Positions 1-9,370 of a stretch of 64,000 nt of DNA are shown in pieces. This stretch comes from Candidatus Avelusimicrobium intestinale (GTDB lineage Bacteria > Elusimicrobiota > Elusimicrobia > Elusimicrobiales > Elusimicrobiaceae). Where the stretch lies: positions 310,001 through 374,000 of the forward strand of contig CACWYV010000001.1 of NCBI GenBank assembly GCA_902765225.1. Direction: 5' to 3'. Under the pieces are notes generated by a model. It was given only the letters and a program-made list of their open reading frames with translations. It did not search any database and was not told the DNA's origin. How positions within the stretch are numbered: position 1 is the stretch's first letter; every line of letters starts with the position of its first letter. Position numbers and translations under genes: made by a program.

Positions 1-764
1 ACCATCCGGATGCCAAAACATTAACGGAAATCCGCCAGGGGATTGTGTTTGACCACGTGCATTTTTCCTACGTGCCCGGGCGGGAAGTGTTAAGCGATAT
101 CAATTTGGAAATCCCCGTTGGCAAAACGATTGCTCTGGTAGGTAATTCGGGGGGTGGGAAGACGACAATATCTTCTCTCTTGCCCCGCCTCTACGATATC
201 CACAAAGGAAGTATTAAAATAGACGGAACGGATATTAAGAACATCACCCAAAAGTCCCTGCGCCAACAAATCGCGATGGTGTTTCAGGATAATTTCCTTT
301 TTTCGGGCACCGTGCGGGAGAATATTTTACTGGGCAATAAAAACGCTACAGAGGAAGCCATTTGGCATGCACTAAGAAATGCCTGTTTGGACCAGTTTAT
401 AAAAGAATTGCCCAATGGGTTGGATACGGAAATTGGCGAACGGGGCATTTTGCTCTCCGGCGGACAAAAACAACGTTTGGCGATTGCGCGCGCATTCATT
501 AAAAATGCGCCCATTGTGATTTTAGATGAGGCCACCAGCGCATTGGATAACAAGTCCGAACGGGTCGTGCAAGAGGCTCTGGACAATTTGATGAAAAACC
601 GCACGGTCATTGTAATTGCTCACCGGTTGAGTACCGTTCAAAATGCCGACAAAATTGTGGTTATCAACGATGGCAAAATCGCGGAAGAAGGAACGCATCA
701 GGAATTATTAAAAAAAGACGGTGCCTATGCAGCCTTGTATGCTATGCAATTTAAAGGGAAATAA
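1..764 (+). CDS. MsbA-like ABC exporter, ATPase domain (5' partial)
   Basis: This is the C-terminal nucleotide-binding domain of an ABC exporter. The frame stays open to the left edge of the window, so the gene begins outside it; the GTG at 45 is not a convincing start. About 253 residues are visible. They include a Walker A motif (GNSGGGKT), the signature LLSGGQKQR, Walker B (IVILDEATSALD) and the H-loop IAHRLSTV. The order and spacing match the half-transporter class of MsbA and related lipid or multidrug exporters, whose membrane domain would lie upstream. The lipid A role is inferred from family resemblance and from the envelope-glycan genes downstream; a multidrug exporter is the alternative. 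guaC follows after 17 bp. Confidence 0.85.
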   Translation, partial: HPDAKTLTEIRQGIVFDHVHFSYVPGREVLSDINLEIPVGKTIALVGNSGGGKTTISSLLPRLYDIHKGSIKIDGTDIKNITQKSLRQQIAMVFQDNFLFSGTVRENILLGNKNATEEAIWHALRNACLDQFIKELPNGLDTEIGERGILLSGGQKQRLAIARAFIKNAPIVILDEATSALDNKSERVVQEALDNLMKNRTVIVIAHRLSTVQNADKIVVINDGKIAEEGTHQELLKKDGAYAALYAMQFKGK

Positions 765-781
765 CAAAGAGGAGAAATAAC

Positions 782-1873
782 ATGACGCGTATTATAGATG
801 AACTCCAACTGGATTACAGTGATGTGCTGTTTCGGCCCAAGCGCACCACGTTAAACTCCCGCAGCGAGGCCAATATTTTGCGGGAATATACGTTTAGATG
901 GTATCCCAAAACCCTTCGGGCTTGTGGGATTATGGCTGCTAATATGGCCACCACGGGTACGTTCGCAATGAATGACTCTTTGGAAAAATTTAATGCAGTT
1001 ACTTGCTTGCATAAGCATTATACACCGGAACAACTGGTGGCTTATTTTTCTAAGCCGCATCCGTTGGCATTTATTTCCACCGGTCTCAAAGATAGCAAAG
1101 AGAATTTGTTTAACTTATTGGAACAAAATCCGCACATAGACAAGTTATGCGTGGATATTGCTAACGGTTACATCCCCAAATTGTTGAGTTTTGTTAAAGA
1201 ACTGCGGACCCGTTTCCCTAAGATATTACTGATGGTGGGCAACGTGGTAACGGGTGATATGACGCAAGATTTAATTCTATCCGGCGCGGATATTGTGAAA
1301 GCGGGCATTGGGCCCGGCTCGGTATGCATTACGCGTTCCCAAACCGGCGTTGGCCGGCCGCAGCTATCTACCGTGATGGAAGTGGCCGATGCGGCCCACG
1401 GTGTAGGCGGTATGATTTGCGCCGACGGCGGTTGTACCGTACCGGGAGACGTGGCCAAGGCCTTTGGCGGCGGGGCCGATTTTGTGATGTTGGGGGGCTT
1501 GTTGGCCGGTTCAGACGAGGCCGCCGGACGATTGGTTACGCGCCGCGCTCTGACCAATTGGTATGAACCGAACGGAAAAGAATTGCAAACAGAAGAACGC
1601 CAGTATAAAGAATTTTATGGGATGAGTTCCAAATTAGCCCAACAGAAACATTTTGGCGGCATGGCCCGTTATCGTACTACCGAAGGACGCGAAAAGTTAA
1701 TCCCCTATACCGGTCCGGTCAGCCAGGTTATGGAAAATATTTTAGGGGGATTACGCAGTACGATGTCTTATATCGGAGCGACGAAATTAAAAGATATTCC
1801 CAAATGTACGACCTTTTACCGGGTCAACAAGCAATTGAATACTGTGTTCGCCGACATGAAGGATATTGATTAA
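782..1873 (+). CDS. guaC: GMP reductase
   Basis: GMP reductase converts GMP to IMP with NADPH and releases ammonia, feeding purine interconversion in the cytoplasm. The 363-residue protein is a TIM barrel of the IMPDH/GMPR family. The loop GIGPGSVCIT carries the catalytic cysteine near residue 182. The segments LILSGADIVK, ADGGCTVPGDVAKAFGGGADFVMLGG and the FYGMSS flap are close to GuaC rather than IMP dehydrogenase, and there is no CBS insert. The start ATG has a strong ribosome site (AGAGGAGA) 5 to 6 bases upstream. Its place between a lipid exporter and glycosyltransferases looks incidental. Confidence 0.93.
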   Translation: MTRIIDELQLDYSDVLFRPKRTTLNSRSEANILREYTFRWYPKTLRACGIMAANMATTGTFAMNDSLEKFNAVTCLHKHYTPEQLVAYFSKPHPLAFISTGLKDSKENLFNLLEQNPHIDKLCVDIANGYIPKLLSFVKELRTRFPKILLMVGNVVTGDMTQDLILSGADIVKAGIGPGSVCITRSQTGVGRPQLSTVMEVADAAHGVGGMICADGGCTVPGDVAKAFGGGADFVMLGGLLAGSDEAAGRLVTRRALTNWYEPNGKELQTEERQYKEFYGMSSKLAQQKHFGGMARYRTTEGREKLIPYTGPVSQVMENILGGLRSTMSYIGATKLKDIPKCTTFYRVNKQLNTVFADMKDID

Positions 1874-1973
1874 CGGCTAATCGTCTGTAGATCCTTGATT
1901 GGGCGGATTATATCCCCGGATTGCAAAAAGCCATTTTCCCTATTGGCAAAAAGGAGGCAGTTACTGATAGGGT

Positions 1974-2951
1974 ATGAAGCAGGAACCACTGATTAGTATT
2001 TTAATACCGGTCTATAATGCACAGCCTTTTTTGGCGGAGTGTTTGGACTCGGTGCTCCGTCAAACATACCAAAATTTAGAAGTCATTTGTTTGGATGATG
2101 GGTCCACAGATGACAGCCGGGCTATACTGGATCGCTATGCTAAGCAAGATACCCGGGTACGTGTGCTAGAGCAATCCTGCCTGGGAACGGCCCGCGCCCG
2201 CAACCATCTGCTTGCCGAAATACACGGGGAATATTTCTCTTTTGTGGATGCGGATGATAGCATAGACAAAGAATGCATTTCTCACCTCTATCAAACGGCT
2301 TTGCAACACCAAAGTGACGTTGTCCGGGCGTGGTATTATTTGCAATTCATGCAAGGTTCTTCACGGATCCCCTGTGAAAAAGTGTACAAGGGTTTTCTCC
2401 GTTCCGAGCCGTCTGCCCATCCCGCCCGTCGTATACAAGCCGCGTTGGATGATACGCAGGTTTGGATGAAACTGATAAAAACCTCTTTGGTCAAGGAACA
2501 TCATTTGTCCTTTTTGGATGGTGAATTAGCGGAAGATATATCTTTTGAAATTCTGCTCTACCTGTACGCCTCTAAAATTACGTTTTTAAAAGAACATCTG
2601 TACTGCTACCGGGTAGGTAATGCACGTTCCGCTTCCAGCGACAAACAAGGTTGGGCGGCGGGTACATTGGCTAATTTGTGTTTTGTTTGTGAGGAATTAA
2701 AAGCGCGGAAATTTGCGGATAAGGCCGGTTGGGATAAATTGTGTTGGCTTTTGTTGCATGCGTTGCGCCGGATGCGTAAATTCCCCATTGGTCCCGAAGA
2801 ACAAAAACGGTGTCAAAAAGCCGTGCGTGTGGTGCAGGGGATGTTGCCTCTATGCGGCGGTCGGACGCGTTGGCAGGTGAAACTGTTTCTGTGGGGATGT
2901 CAACACGTAAAAGCAGATAAAATTCCCTATGTGGCGTGGGGGTTCCGATGA
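1974..2951 (+). CDS. Family 2 glycosyltransferase
   Basis: This 325-residue GT-A enzyme probably adds a sugar to an envelope glycan at the inner membrane face. The N-terminus ISILIPVYNAQPFLAECLDSVLRQTY is the typical GT2 nucleotide-sugar site, with LDDGSTDDS following and the metal-binding FVDADDS near residue 95. There is no membrane segment. The ATG at 1974 is the first possible start because an in-frame TAG lies two codons upstream. The nearest Shine-Dalgarno sequence (AGGAGG) is about 16 bases away, which is long. The gene ends in an ATGA overlap with the next glycosyltransferase, so the two are translationally coupled. The sugar transferred cannot be read from sequence. Confidence 0.85.
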   Translation: MKQEPLISILIPVYNAQPFLAECLDSVLRQTYQNLEVICLDDGSTDDSRAILDRYAKQDTRVRVLEQSCLGTARARNHLLAEIHGEYFSFVDADDSIDKECISHLYQTALQHQSDVVRAWYYLQFMQGSSRIPCEKVYKGFLRSEPSAHPARRIQAALDDTQVWMKLIKTSLVKEHHLSFLDGELAEDISFEILLYLYASKITFLKEHLYCYRVGNARSASSDKQGWAAGTLANLCFVCEELKARKFADKAGWDKLCWLLLHALRRMRKFPIGPEEQKRCQKAVRVVQGMLPLCGGRTRWQVKLFLWGCQHVKADKIPYVAWGFR

Positions 2952-3904
2952 ATACAGACAAAGTATCGGTGATCGTTCCTATTTATAACGCCGCGGCTTT
3001 CCTGCCGGCCTGTTTGGACAGTTTGCTTGGGCAAACGTACCACTCGTTAGAAGTGTTGGTAACGGACGACGGTTCGGAAGATAACGGCCCGGCGTTGGTC
3101 AGGCAATATGCCGCGCAAGACAGCCGGGTAAAACTTTTGACCAAAAAACACGTCGGTTTAGGAGATACGTGGCAGTATGGTTTGGACCGCGCGACGGGAG
3201 AATATGTTTGTTTTATAGATGCGGATGATGTACTCCATCCGCAAGCGTTGGAAATGGCTGTACGGGCGGCCGAAGAACACCGGGCTGATTTTGTGGCCTG
3301 GCCGTACTTTTCATTTACCGGGCAAGCCGCGTTTGAAAAGGTGGACTTGTCTGCGGTGCCTAAGCATATATACGATAACCCGGTGTTTATCGGAGCGGAA
3401 AAAATCCATTACGTGGTTTGGGGAAAATTGTGCCGCCGGACGTTGCTAAAGGATATTCATTTTTGGCCGCAAGGAGAATTTATTGATATCGCTTTTGTCT
3501 ATGAAGTGCTATCCCGCAAACCTAAAACCGTGTTATTGGATAGTGCCCTGTACGGGTATAGAAATAATCCGGCGTCTTTCTCTAATAAGGTGATTCGGCC
3601 GCAGAGTATTGCGGAGTGTCACGGGGCGTTACTGCGTATCGCTAAGATATACGACACGCCGGATTTGAACCGGGAAAAAGATTTTTTAGTGCGGGATTTT
3701 ATCCCCCGTATTTTAAAAAACCAACTGTACCGCTGCCGCCACGCCGCGAAGGAAAGCCGTCCGGAAATGTTTGCGCAGTTGGGGCGGGAACTGAAAGATT
3801 TACGGCGGTTGGGGTGGTTTAAATTGGGCGGCAATCGTGTGCACCGTTATTTATTTTATTGGTACCTAATGGGCAGGGCCTCTTTGAAGGAGAAAACAAA
3901 ATGA
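2948..3904 (+). CDS. Family 2 glycosyltransferase
   Basis: This is a second GT2 enzyme of 318 residues, with [26 protein letters not shown] at the N-terminus, VTDDGSEDN next and the metal-binding FIDADDVL motif near residue 93. The start is taken as the ATG at 2948, which overlaps the stop of the preceding gene (ATGA); a GTG four codons earlier is open but less likely. The end overlaps the next gene in the same way. It resembles its upstream neighbour in length and layout, suggesting an old tandem duplication, but the C-terminal halves differ and acceptors are probably different. Confidence 0.85.
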   Translation: MNTDKVSVIVPIYNAAAFLPACLDSLLGQTYHSLEVLVTDDGSEDNGPALVRQYAAQDSRVKLLTKKHVGLGDTWQYGLDRATGEYVCFIDADDVLHPQALEMAVRAAEEHRADFVAWPYFSFTGQAAFEKVDLSAVPKHIYDNPVFIGAEKIHYVVWGKLCRRTLLKDIHFWPQGEFIDIAFVYEVLSRKPKTVLLDSALYGYRNNPASFSNKVIRPQSIAECHGALLRIAKIYDTPDLNREKDFLVRDFIPRILKNQLYRCRHAAKESRPEMFAQLGRELKDLRRLGWFKLGGNRVHRYLFYWYLMGRASLKEKTK

Positions 3905-4860
3905 CAGCAATCAAGACGATATTGGTTACCGGAGGAACCGGATTTTTAGGATCGCATTTATGCAGACGCCTTATTCAGGACGGCCACCGCGTGATTTGTG
4001 TAGATAACAATTACACCGGCAGTTTGGATAACGTGCGGGATCTGCTTCCTCATCCGCATTTTAAATTTATAGAGCATAACATCATTGAGCCGTTGTCTGT
4101 TGAGGAAAAATTGGATCAAATTTACAATTTGGCTTGTCCGGCTTCTCCGCGGCACTACCAGGGAAAAGCGGCTCTTTTTACCACTAAGACTTGCGTGTTG
4201 GGGGCGCTGAATATGTTGGAACTGGCCAAAAAACACGGTGCGCGTATTTTCCAGTCATCCACTTCGGAAGTGTATGGCGAACCGTCTGTTCATCCGCAGC
4301 CGGAAACATACCGCGGTAACGTCAATCCTATTGGAATCCGTGCTTGCTATGACGAGGGAAAACGTTGCGCGGAAAGTTTGTTTTTTGATTATTACCGGGA
4401 AGAAGGGATAGATATTAAAGTTGTGCGTATTTTTAATACGTATGGACCGTATATGAACCCGGAAGATGGCCGGGTGGTCAGTAACGTAATTTGCCAGGCC
4501 TTGCGCGGGGAAGATATTACCTTGTACGGAGACGGCACGCAAACGCGTTCTTTTTGCTATGTGGACGACTTAATTGAAGGTTTTATCCGTATGATGGATT
4601 CTCCCAAAGGGTTTACGGGTCCTGTCAATTTGGGTAATCCGGGCGAATTTTCTATGAATGAATTGGCCGAACTGGTTATTCAAAAAATAGGCGGTAATCA
4701 TAAAATTGTTTACCGGCCGCTCCCCAAGGATGATCCCACCCACCGAAAGCCCGATATCACATTGGCAAAAGAAAAGCTGCATTGGCAGCCGCGGGTACCC
4801 TTGAGTGAAGGATTGGATAAAACGATTTCTTATTTTAAACACAAAATGGAGGCGAAATAA
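3901..4860 (+). CDS. UDP-glucuronate decarboxylase (UDP-xylose synthase)
   Basis: This extended short-chain dehydrogenase probably converts UDP-glucuronate to UDP-xylose with bound NAD. The 319-residue protein has the Rossmann motif GGTGFLGSH, the segment [12 protein letters not shown], the STSEVYGEP strand and the active-site CYDEGK (YxxxK). The run [17 protein letters not shown] is characteristic of UXS enzymes rather than of dTDP-glucose dehydratases. The start is the ATG at 3901, which overlaps the previous stop. The next gene makes its substrate, UDP-glucuronate, and the two overlap as TAATG. Other sugar epimerases or dehydratases of this fold are the alternative. Confidence 0.85.
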   Translation: MTAIKTILVTGGTGFLGSHLCRRLIQDGHRVICVDNNYTGSLDNVRDLLPHPHFKFIEHNIIEPLSVEEKLDQIYNLACPASPRHYQGKAALFTTKTCVLGALNMLELAKKHGARIFQSSTSEVYGEPSVHPQPETYRGNVNPIGIRACYDEGKRCAESLFFDYYREEGIDIKVVRIFNTYGPYMNPEDGRVVSNVICQALRGEDITLYGDGTQTRSFCYVDDLIEGFIRMMDSPKGFTGPVNLGNPGEFSMNELAELVIQKIGGNHKIVYRPLPKDDPTHRKPDITLAKEKLHWQPRVPLSEGLDKTISYFKHKMEAK

Positions 4861-6161
4861 TGAAAGTAGCAATTATCGGAACGGGGTATGTCGGTCTTCC
4901 TACGGGGGTAGGGTTGGCGGAACTGGGCAATCAAGTAACGTGTATTGACAGAGAACCCAGTAAAATTGAAGCCTTAAAAGCAGGGAAAATAACATTGTTT
5001 GAAGAAGGTTTAGAGGATCTTTTTCGTAAAAATGTGAAAGAGGGGCGCATTCATTTTACTACTTCTATGAAAGAGGGAGTGGAAACGGCTGATTTGGTAA
5101 TTATTGCCGTGGGAACACCGCCGCATCCCATTACCAAAGAAGCGGACATGAAATATATTCATGCCGCCGCTACGGAGCTGGCCGAACATTTGCAAGGTTA
5201 TACGGTGGTAGCCACAAAATCTACGGTGCCGGTAGGAACCGGAGATGATATTGAGCAGTTGATTTCTAAAAAAAATCCCAAGGCCGACTTTGACGTGGTC
5301 TCCTTGCCGGAATTCCTACGCGAAGGTTTTGCCGTGCACGACTTTTTCCACCCGGACCGTATCGTTGTGGGAGCCAATACCCAGCGGGCCAAGGACGTGA
5401 TTACGGAATTATACAAACCGTTTCAGGGTAAAACGAATATGCTGTTTGTCAAACGACGCTCCAGCGAAACAATTAAATATGCTTCCAACGCTTTCTTGGC
5501 TATTAAAATTCACTACATCAACGAAATGGCCAATTTTTGCGAAAAAGCCGGAGCCGATGTGTACGAAGTGGCAAAAGGAATGGGAGCGGATAGCCGTATC
5601 GGGCCGCGGTTTTTAAATCCCGGACCGGGGTATGGCGGCAGTTGCTTCCCAAAAGATACGAATGCCATGGCTTTTATGGGCCGTGCCAACGGCGTAGATT
5701 TGAGTTTGATTGAAGTGGCTATTAAGGGAAACGACGCCCGCAAAAAGCAAATGGCTAAACGGGTGCTCAATGCGGTTGCCGGGCTGAAATCTCCCCGGAT
5801 TGCGGTCTTAGGGCTGGCGTTTAAGGGCGGAACGGATGATTGCCGTGAAAGCCCGGCGATGGAAATCTTGAACGAAATTTTGGAAACGCCCGGCGTCAAA
5901 GTCACCGTATATGACCCCAAAGCCATGGATAACGCTAAAAAAATATTGGGTGATAAAGTGCAATACGCCGCAGGGGCTTACGAGGCCGCCAAAGGAGCGG
6001 ACGTATTAGTGGTACTGACGGAATGGGACCAGTTTTCCAAATTGGACACAGCAAAACTGGCGGAGTTGATGCACCACAAACGTATCGTGGATTTACGCAA
6101 TACTTTTCGGGCGGAGGAATTGGCTGCAGCCGGGTTTGAATACAGCGGAGTGGGGAAATAA
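4860..6161 (+). CDS. ugd: UDP-glucose 6-dehydrogenase
   Basis: The enzyme oxidises UDP-glucose to UDP-glucuronate using two NAD. The 433 residues show the N-terminal GTGYVGLPTGVGLAELG dinucleotide site, STVPVGT, EFLREG and the catalytic cysteine in GYGGSCFPKDT near residue 262. The C-terminal domain contains GLAFKGGTDDCRESP. Length and motifs are standard for the UGD/AglM group. It overlaps the upstream UXS gene and the downstream galE gene as TAATG, so the three are probably made in step. UDP-glucuronate may be used directly or passed to UXS. Confidence 0.93.
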   Translation: MKVAIIGTGYVGLPTGVGLAELGNQVTCIDREPSKIEALKAGKITLFEEGLEDLFRKNVKEGRIHFTTSMKEGVETADLVIIAVGTPPHPITKEADMKYIHAAATELAEHLQGYTVVATKSTVPVGTGDDIEQLISKKNPKADFDVVSLPEFLREGFAVHDFFHPDRIVVGANTQRAKDVITELYKPFQGKTNMLFVKRRSSETIKYASNAFLAIKIHYINEMANFCEKAGADVYEVAKGMGADSRIGPRFLNPGPGYGGSCFPKDTNAMAFMGRANGVDLSLIEVAIKGNDARKKQMAKRVLNAVAGLKSPRIAVLGLAFKGGTDDCRESPAMEILNEILETPGVKVTVYDPKAMDNAKKILGDKVQYAAGAYEAAKGADVLVVLTEWDQFSKLDTAKLAELMHHKRIVDLRNTFRAEELAAAGFEYSGVGK

Positions 6162-7135
6162 TGTCACGAATTTTGGTGATGGGAGGAGCCGGATATATCG
6201 GCTCGCACACGGTCAAACACTTGTTGGATAACGGGTACGAGGTCGTGGTGGCGGATAATTTGATATACGGGCACCGCGAAGCCGTGGACCCGCGTGCCTC
6301 GTTTATCCGCGCCGATTTGTTGGACGCGGCCTCCTTGGAACAAGTTTTTACGCAATATCCTGTAGAGGCGGTTATTCATTTTGCGGCGTTTGCTTATGTG
6401 GGGGAAAGTGTTACTGCGCCGGAAAAATATTATTTCAATAATGTAGTCGGCACGGTGAATTTACTGCACGCTATGTTGGCACACGGGGTGAAAAAAATTG
6501 TTTTTTCCAGTACCTGCGCTACTTATGGCGAACCGTGCTATACCCCTATTGATGAAAAACATCCGCAAAATCCCATCAACCCATACGGCCGTACCAAACT
6601 CATGATTGAACAAATCTTTGCCGATTATGAACGCGCTTACGGGCTACAACATATTGCATTGCGGTATTTTAATGCCGCGGGCGCGGCGGCGGACGGAACA
6701 ATCGGGGAAAGCCATTCGCCGGAAACTCATTTAATTCCGCTTGTATTGCAGGCCATTCGCGGCGAGCGCGAGCAGATTAACGTATTCGGTACCGATTATG
6801 ACACGCCTGACGGTACTTGCATCCGCGATTATATCCACGTGGAAGATTTGGCGTTAGCGCACCGGCTGGCGGTGGAAAAAATAGGGGCCTACAACGGTTG
6901 TATCAATTTGGGAACGGGTGTCGGCACCAGCGTGAAAGAAATTATCCGTGCGGTACAAGCCGTTAGCGGGAAAACGTGTCCCGTGCATTATGCTGCCCGG
7001 CGCGCGGGCGATCCGGCCCAATTGTTTGCCGATAATAAACTCGCTAAAGAAATTTTGGGTTGGCAGCCCGGTTACACGGATATTCAAGATATTATCCGTA
7101 CTGCTTGGAATTGGGAACAAAATAGGAGATACTAA
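6161..7135 (+). CDS. galE: UDP-glucose 4-epimerase
   Basis: GalE interconverts UDP-glucose and UDP-galactose with tightly bound NAD. The 324-residue protein begins with GGAGYIGSHT and has the catalytic SSTCATYGEP strand and YGRTK (YxxxK) near residues 145 to 149. The segment LRYFNAAGA with GTDYDTPDGTCIRDYIHV is diagnostic of GalE. It overlaps ugd upstream and glf downstream as TAATG. With Glf it forms a route from UDP-glucose through UDP-galactopyranose to UDP-galactofuranose. Confidence 0.94.
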   Translation: MSRILVMGGAGYIGSHTVKHLLDNGYEVVVADNLIYGHREAVDPRASFIRADLLDAASLEQVFTQYPVEAVIHFAAFAYVGESVTAPEKYYFNNVVGTVNLLHAMLAHGVKKIVFSSTCATYGEPCYTPIDEKHPQNPINPYGRTKLMIEQIFADYERAYGLQHIALRYFNAAGAAADGTIGESHSPETHLIPLVLQAIRGEREQINVFGTDYDTPDGTCIRDYIHVEDLALAHRLAVEKIGAYNGCINLGTGVGTSVKEIIRAVQAVSGKTCPVHYAARRAGDPAQLFADNKLAKEILGWQPGYTDIQDIIRTAWNWEQNRRY

Positions 7136-8256
7136 TGCGTAGCGTAAAAAATTTAATCGTGGGGTGTGGATTATCCGGCGCAGTACTTGCGCAACGCTTG
7201 GCCGGTCAAAAAAACGAGGAAGTGTTACTCATTGACCGTCGTTCCCATATCGGTGGAAATATCTTTGATTATAAAGATACGCAAACCGGTATCACCGTTC
7301 ATCAATACGGCCCGCACGTTTTTCATACGCGCAGTAAGGAAGTATGGGATTATCTGAGTCAATTCACGCAGTGGCACCGGTTTATGTACCGGGTAAAAGC
7401 GGTAATTGACGGACGGGAAGTGAATATCCCTTTTAATTTGGATAGTTTATATAGTGTTTTTCCGCACACGTTGGCTGAAAAATTGGAAATAAAATTGTTA
7501 GAGAAATTTGGCTTTAACCAAAAAGTACCCATATTGGAATTGCGCCAAACGAGCGATAAGGACTTAAATTTCTTGGCGCAATACGTGTACGAAAAAGTGT
7601 TCTTGGGTTATACGACCAAGCAATGGGGCGTCAAGCCGGAAGAATTAGATCCGTCCGTTAGTGCCCGTGTGCCGGTGTATATCAGCCGTGATGACCGCTA
7701 TTTCCAAGATGCTTACCAAGCCATTCCGCAAAACGGATATACGTCCCTGGTAAAAAATATGTTGAAACATCCGCAAATTCATGTGGAACTGAATACCGAT
7801 TTCCAAGCGGTAAAAAATAAAATCCGCTACGAACGGCTTTTCTTCACAGGGGCGATTGATGAATTTTTTGATTATGAACTGGGTCGGTTGCCTTACCGCA
7901 GTTTGGATATTGTGTTTCGCACGCACAACGTGCCCTATTTGCAGTCCGGGCCGCAGATTAACTATCCGGAAAATTACGATTATACCCGTTCGGTAGAGTA
8001 TAAGTATTATTTGGACGAAAAGGCCGATAAGACCGTCGTTTCTTATGAATATTCTTGCCCGTTTGAAGAAGGGAAAAACGAACGGTATTATCCCATCCCG
8101 GACGCACAAAACCAGGCCTTGTATGACCGCTACGCGGCTAAAGCAAAAGAACTGAAAAACGTGTGGTTTTTAGGCCGATTGGGGGATTATAAATATTACA
8201 ATATGGACCAAACCGTCTTACGTGCGCTACAATTAGCCGGGGAGATCACAAAATGA
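7135..8256 (+). CDS. glf: UDP-galactopyranose mutase
   Basis: Glf is a flavoenzyme that contracts UDP-galactopyranose to UDP-galactofuranose, the donor for Galf residues in bacterial surface glycans. The 373 residues start with an FAD-binding motif (GCGLSGAVLAQRLA), then IDRRSHIGGNIFDY, HQYGPHVFHT and FNLDSLY. The C-terminal half has SVEYKYY and WFLGRLGDYKYYNMD, all typical of the bacterial enzyme. It overlaps galE (TAATG) and the following glycosyltransferase (ATGA). Its presence predicts a galactofuranose-containing surface glycan. Confidence 0.94.
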   Translation: MRSVKNLIVGCGLSGAVLAQRLAGQKNEEVLLIDRRSHIGGNIFDYKDTQTGITVHQYGPHVFHTRSKEVWDYLSQFTQWHRFMYRVKAVIDGREVNIPFNLDSLYSVFPHTLAEKLEIKLLEKFGFNQKVPILELRQTSDKDLNFLAQYVYEKVFLGYTTKQWGVKPEELDPSVSARVPVYISRDDRYFQDAYQAIPQNGYTSLVKNMLKHPQIHVELNTDFQAVKNKIRYERLFFTGAIDEFFDYELGRLPYRSLDIVFRTHNVPYLQSGPQINYPENYDYTRSVEYKYYLDEKADKTVVSYEYSCPFEEGKNERYYPIPDAQNQALYDRYAAKAKELKNVWFLGRLGDYKYYNMDQTVLRALQLAGEITK

Positions 8257-9368
8257 CGAAGCCGTGTGTATCAGTTGTTGTGCCTATTTACAAGGTGGAA
8301 AAATTCCTGCGCCAGGCCGTGGATTCCATTTTGCGTCAAACATTGCGCGAGATAGAAGTAATTTTAGTAGATGACGGCTCGCCGGATAAATGCCCGGAAA
8401 TTTGTGATGAATATGCCCAAAAAGACAAACGGGTGAAAGTTATCCACCAACCCAACCGTGGGTTAGGTGCGGCGTACAACGCCGGGATCGCCGCTGCCAC
8501 GGGGGAATATATCGGGCTCGTGGAGCCGGACGATTGGATTGAGCCGGAAATGTACGAAGTTATGTACAAAAATGCCAAATACTACGATACGGATGCCACC
8601 AAGTGTGGGTTTTGGGAATATAATTCGTTGGATTCGCAACGCAACCGGGAACGCAAGGGTATTTGGGGAATAGTGTGTAATGAACCGCGCGGCAGTTTTA
8701 AGATTGAAGACTATGAACTGTTGTGTGCCTACCATTCCAGTATATGGTCATACATTTATAAAGCTTCTTTTGTAAAAAAGATTAAATTTGTGGAAACGAA
8801 CGGCGGCGCGGCATATGTAGATGCTCCGTTCGGGTTTGAAGTGCTGTGCCGGGCCCAAAAATTATCCATTGTCCCCCGTTCTTTTTACCATTGGCGGCTA
8901 GAAAATCACGGTAATTCCGTCAGCATTACCGATAAGCGTGTGCTGGCCATGGCGGACAGATTTATAGAAGCCAAAGAAATTTTAAAAAAGACGGGTAAAT
9001 ACGACGCATTAAAAGAAATTTTTTACCTGCACGCCAGAAATGCCAACTATGGGCATTACCGTGCGGTAGAGTATCGGTATAAAAAGGAATATTTCAAAAA
9101 ATTACAGCAACTGTTTGCGGACCTCAAAGAGGACCAGGATTTTTGTTGGAAATATTTGTCCTCTAAAGATAAGCGTTGGATTGAGGCCATCAATCACAAC
9201 CGGTTTTTGGCATCGGACAAAGGACAAATTTTTAAAACTTGGCGGCGCTTTGTGTTGGATGTGTTTATTCGCAAGGAAGGTTTTTTGGTACAAGTGTGCG
9301 GTTGCCAAATAGCCGGGGGAAAATTCCCTTATAGACCGTATTGGTGCCAATGGAAAATAGGAGCGTAA
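8253..9368 (+). CDS. Family 2 glycosyltransferase
   Basis: This 371-residue GT2 enzyme has the N-terminal VSVVVPIYKVEKFLRQAVDSILRQT and VDDGSPDKCPEICDEYA, followed by GLGAAYNAGIAAATGEYIGLVEPDDWIEP. The metal-binding position reads EPDDW rather than DxD, as in many GT2 members related to WcaA/EpsJ types. It overlaps glf by ATGA. The C-terminal 100 residues are basic and aromatic without membrane segments. The next gene starts 2 bp after its stop. The likely role is adding a sugar, perhaps Galf given the neighbour, but the donor is not readable. Confidence 0.85.
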   Translation: MTKPCVSVVVPIYKVEKFLRQAVDSILRQTLREIEVILVDDGSPDKCPEICDEYAQKDKRVKVIHQPNRGLGAAYNAGIAAATGEYIGLVEPDDWIEPEMYEVMYKNAKYYDTDATKCGFWEYNSLDSQRNRERKGIWGIVCNEPRGSFKIEDYELLCAYHSSIWSYIYKASFVKKIKFVETNGGAAYVDAPFGFEVLCRAQKLSIVPRSFYHWRLENHGNSVSITDKRVLAMADRFIEAKEILKKTGKYDALKEIFYLHARNANYGHYRAVEYRYKKEYFKKLQQLFADLKEDQDFCWKYLSSKDKRWIEAINHNRFLASDKGQIFKTWRRFVLDVFIRKEGFLVQVCGCQIAGGKFPYRPYWCQWKIGA

Positions 9369-9370
9369 AT

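Noticed and set aside
1168-1557. A 129-codon minus-strand frame within guaC
   Set aside because: It is a shadow of the guaC coding frame.
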